Shown here: in pieces, positions 24,715-26,960 of the stretch | Layout of the letters: the number at the start of each line of letters is the position of its first letter | Position numbering within the stretch: position 1 is the stretch's first letter | Assembly: GCA_938009115.1 (NCBI GenBank) | Contig: CALLHZ010000065.1 | Span: forward strand, 1-26,960 | Origin: an uncultured Clostridia bacterium | GTDB taxonomy: Bacteria > Bacillota > Clostridia > Peptostreptococcales > Anaerovoracaceae | Length of the DNA: 26,960 nt | Direction of reading: 5' to 3' | Position numbers and translations under genes: made by a program | The notes under the pieces: model-generated | Seen by the model: only the letters and a program-made list of their open reading frames with translations | Told to the model about the DNA's origin: nothing | Database searches by the model: none

Positions 24715-26082
24715 TCAACCAGCCAGCGCGATGATGGCGTCGGCCAGCATTCTTGCGTTGAACATCAACTGATCCACTGTGATGTATTCGTTGGCCACAT
24801 GGGCCGAAGACTCGCAGAGATAGCCTTCAGGACCAAAACTCACTGCATTGGGCAGCGTTCGCGCGTAGGTCCCGCCGCCGATTTTTTTCGGGGGCATAAC
24901 TTTGCCTGTTCTATCTTTGAATACCTGAAGCAGCTTCGTTACGATCTCCGAATCGTCAGGCAGGCAGTACCCCGGCTTGAATACAAAGCTCTTCAAAGCG
25001 GCCCCGGTAGGCTCTATGGCGTCACAGAGCGCCTTCTTGATCCCTTCAGATGAAAGTGACGTGGGACAGCGAAGGTCGAAAGTCAATTGAAAACCGTTCT
25101 CATTCCAACGCATTACACCCATATTCAATGTAAGCCGCCCGGATTCGTCGGCTTTGTCCAGACCGATGCTCTGACCGTAATACTCCATTCTGAATTTTTC
25201 TTTTAACCCGAGGACGATACTCATGTCGTCCTTTTCCAGCGGCAGCAAAGAAAGGAAATTGAACATGCCCTGCAGCGCGTTCAGTCCGTCTTCGGGCATG
25301 GATGCGTGGGCAATTCTGCCGATCGTTTTGATCTGGGTGCCATCCTCCAGGGCTTTAAGCGTGAGCGCGCAGTCGCTGTTGTTTCCAAAACGTTCGGCAA
25401 CGGCTTTGACTTCTTCTATGGTCAGCGGAACGACAGCAACCGCCTCGCCGGGCACCACATTGGCCACGTCTCCTGCCCTGACCGTGATCGTGGAGTGGAA
25501 CTTGCGCTCGAATACCGCGTTGACAATGCTCTTTTCCGAATTCGTCAACGGGTATTCCCCGTCCGGAGAAAAAGAAAGGTCCGGGATCCTGTCGTTCTTT
25601 TTGTAATGCGACATGCACTCCATGCCGCTTTCTTCGTCACATCCGAAAATGACTCTCACCATACGCTTCAGCGGGATGCCAGCCTCTTTGACAGCCTTCA
25701 ATGCGTAGATCGCAGCGATCGCCGGCCCCTTATCGTCCAATGTGCCTCTTCCATAGAGCTTTCCGTCGACCAGATCCTTTCCAAAGGGATCATAATCCCA
25801 TCCGGTGCCCTCCGGCACGATATCAAGGTGCACAAGGACGCCAAGCATCTCTGCCCCGTCTCCGGCCTCGGTATAGCCATAATACCCCTGCTGGTCTTTC
25901 GTAACAAAACCAAGTTTATCGGCAACACCTAATGTGTAAGTCAGACATTCCTGTACTTTTTCTCCAAACGGGGCTCCCGGAGCCGGTTCTGCCTTCAGAC
26001 TGCGGATCGCAAGGCAGCCCTGAAGATCCCGAATCATCTCTTCTTCGTGATCCTTCAGCCAATTGTCAACTCTCTCGTTCAT
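24715..26082 (-). CDS. pepV: PepV/Sapep-like M20 dipeptidase
   Basis: 455 residues, the usual PepV length, starting at ATG 26082 with GGGAGT upstream. Metal-site motifs of the M20 family appear as V-H85-L-D87-I-V-P-E-G, G-R-G-T-L-D116-D117-K-G-P, C-D-E150-E151-S-G, S-P-D174-G-E and His428 near the C-terminus. The lid domain lies around residues 190-380. The enzyme is a cytoplasmic zinc dipeptidase that releases amino acids from imported dipeptides, including beta-Ala and D-amino acid dipeptides in relatives. It is a separate unit from the importer genes, divergent from the other M20 gene, with its own promoter at 26129-26158. The family call is strong; the symbol is by similarity. Confidence 0.9.
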   Translation of the reverse strand: MNERVDNWLKDHEEEMIRDLQGCLAIRSLKAEPAPGAPFGEKVQECLTYTLGVADKLGFVTKDQQGYYGYTEAGDGAEMLGVLVHLDIVPEGTGWDYDPFGKDLVDGKLYGRGTLDDKGPAIAAIYALKAVKEAGIPLKRMVRVIFGCDEESGMECMSHYKKNDRIPDLSFSPDGEYPLTNSEKSIVNAVFERKFHSTITVRAGDVANVVPGEAVAVVPLTIEEVKAVAERFGNNSDCALTLKALEDGTQIKTIGRIAHASMPEDGLNALQGMFNFLSLLPLEKDDMSIVLGLKEKFRMEYYGQSIGLDKADESGRLTLNMGVMRWNENGFQLTFDLRCPTSLSSEGIKKALCDAIEPTGAALKSFVFKPGYCLPDDSEIVTKLLQVFKDRTGKVMPPKKIGGGTYARTLPNAVSFGPEGYLCESSAHVANEYITVDQLMFNARMLADAIIALAG

Positions 26083-26128
26083 CTTGTACTCCCTTTCCTT
26101 TGTCGGTCATCAGTTTGACATCCTGTGT

Positions 26129-26158
26129 AGTATACAACAAATGAACCTTTGGTTTCAA
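26129..26158 (-). promoter_or_regulatory. Promoter of the dipeptidase gene
   Basis: Minus-strand -35 TTGAAA (26153-26158) and -10 TATACT (26129-26134), spacer 18 bp, about 45 nt before the ATG at 26082. Its -35 overlaps the -35 of the divergent promoter at 26149-26177. Confidence 0.6.
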
Positions 26159-26177
26159 CGGATATCTGTGCTACAAT
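26149..26177 (+). promoter_or_regulatory. Promoter of the YgeY-like peptidase gene
   Basis: Plus-strand -35 TTGGTT (26149-26154) and -10 TACAAT (26172-26177), spacer 17 bp, followed by GAGGTAGAAAA before the ATG at 26227. The two divergent promoters share their -35 region, so one bound factor could influence both peptidases. Confidence 0.6.
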
Positions 26178-26226
26178 CATATCAGTGCGATCTGAACCAA
26201 CCACAACATCGACATGAGGTAGAAAA

Positions 26227-26914
26227 ATGGAGAACAATTACGAATCACTCATCTCCCTGTGCCAAAGCCTTATAAGGGCAGGCACATTATCCGGGAAAGA
26301 AGAGCCTGTCGCCCAGCTGATGATCCAATACTTTCGGGATCATGATTTCGATGATGTTCAAACTGACATTTACGGCAATGTCATCGGGTGTATCAAGGGG
26401 AACCGCCCCGGAAAGAAGTTATTGTTTGACGCGCACATGGACACTGTTCCCGTATCGGATCCTTCCGCCTGGACCGTAGACCCTTTCGGCGGAGAAATAA
26501 AGGATGGAAAGCTCTACGGGCGCGGCGCCACCGATATGAAGGGTTCCCTGGCAGCGATGATGTGCGCCGCGGCAGCCTTTGCCAATGACACGCAGAAAGA
26601 CTTTGCCGGCGAGATCTACGTGGCCGGCGTCGTGCACGAAGAATGTTTTGAAGGCGTGGCGTCCCGGGAGATCAGCAAAGCCGTGCAGCCCGATTATGTC
26701 GTGATCGGTGAAGCATCGGACCTGAATCTGAAAATCGGGCAGCGGGGCCGCGCGGAAATCGTCCTGGAAACCTTTGGAAAACCGGCTCACTCGGCCAATC
26801 CGGAAAAAGGACTGAATGCTGTTTATAAGATGGCTGACGTGATCCAGGCCGTCAAAACATTGATACCCACGGAGCACCCCGTGCTGGGCAAAGGCATCCT
26901 GGAGCTCACGGACA
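26227..26914 (+). CDS. YgeY-like M20 metallopeptidase/deacylase, truncated at the contig end
   Basis: Start ATG 26227 with TGAGGT upstream. 229 genuine codons are present; after that the sequence is adapter, so the apparent stop at 26947 and the last residues (from about I-G-R-A-S) are artificial. M20 motifs: D-A-H70-M-D72-T-V-P, G-R-G-A-T-D103-M-K-G, and H-E138-E139-C. The S-A-W-T-V-D-P-F segment, the K-I-G-Q-R-G-R-A-E-I segment and the K-P-A-H-S-A-N-P-E-K lid entry resemble YgeY-type enzymes and the ArgE/DapE group. The missing part is the rest of the lid and the C-terminal half of the catalytic domain. Likely a cytoplasmic peptidase or deacylase acting on an amino acid derivative. Confidence 0.88.
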
Positions 26915-26960
26915 AGATCGGAAGAGCGTCGTGTAGGGAAAGAGTGTAGATCTCGGTGGT
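26915..26960 (+). other. Illumina sequencing adapter (non-genomic contamination)
   Basis: From AGATCGGAAGAGCGTCGTGT at 26915 to the last base, all 46 bases match, from memory, the reverse complement of the Illumina universal adapter. It interrupts the M20 gene mid-codon and creates the false stop. The true genomic sequence ends at about 26914. Confidence 0.97.

Noticed and set aside
24702..24717. Terminator after the dipeptidase gene (TGATCG-TCTT-CGATCA)
   Set aside because: A 6-bp stem containing the stop codon and no T tract; too weak to call.
26227..26949. A complete short 240-residue M20 protein
   Set aside because: The last eleven or so residues are translated adapter sequence; the real gene is truncated.
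1..26960. CRISPR arrays, transposons, prophage genes, tRNA or rRNA genes
   Set aside because: None seen on reading either strand; no regularly spaced repeats, transposase motifs or RNA gene signatures.

Overview
The window is a fully coding, moderately GC-rich stretch (GC judged by eye, not counted). It suggests an anaerobic, amino-acid- and peptide-using Firmicute, probably a clostridial relative. This rests on strong AGGAGG-type ribosome sites, a PepV-type dipeptidase, a C_GCAxxG_C_C redox protein, a SwrC-like RND pump with no outer-membrane partner, and a DUF3798 lipoprotein transporter. The assignment is inference; no rRNA, tRNA or marker gene is present.

Layout. Positions 1-12539 (minus strand) hold one tight operon of at least ten genes, read leftward from a promoter near 12590: class II aldolase, D-2-hydroxyacid dehydrogenase, zinc alcohol dehydrogenase, Cys/Met-type PLP lyase, FGGY sugar kinase, then three YtcJ-like amidohydrolases interleaved with two M20 amidohydrolases. 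The last four genes are a tandem duplication of an [amidohydrolase + M20] pair. The left edge cuts the second M20 gene, so the operon continues outside. Positions 12638-17320 (minus) encode a redox-type small protein, an RND adaptor and an RND pump. Positions 17456-18985 (plus) encode a YegS/DgkB-like lipid kinase and a LysE-type exporter, ending in a strong bidirectional terminator. Positions 19070-24545 (minus) encode a four-gene ABC importer: DUF3798 lipoprotein, double ATPase and two permeases. Positions 24715-26082 (minus) encode a PepV-like dipeptidase, and 26227 onward (plus) a YgeY-like M20 peptidase.

How the genes fit together. The large operon combines the parts of a sugar-cleavage route (kinase, aldolase, two dehydrogenases) with five amide-bond hydrolases and a carbon-sulfur or elimination lyase. 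This would suit a compound in which a polyol or sugar moiety carries amide-linked and possibly thio substituents, but no known pathway with exactly this gene set comes to mind. The importer, the dipeptidase and the YgeY-like enzyme fit scavenging of peptides or modified amino acids.

Data caution. The last 46 bases (26915-26960) are Illumina adapter sequence, not genomic DNA. The final gene is therefore truncated at about 26914 and its apparent stop codon is artificial.
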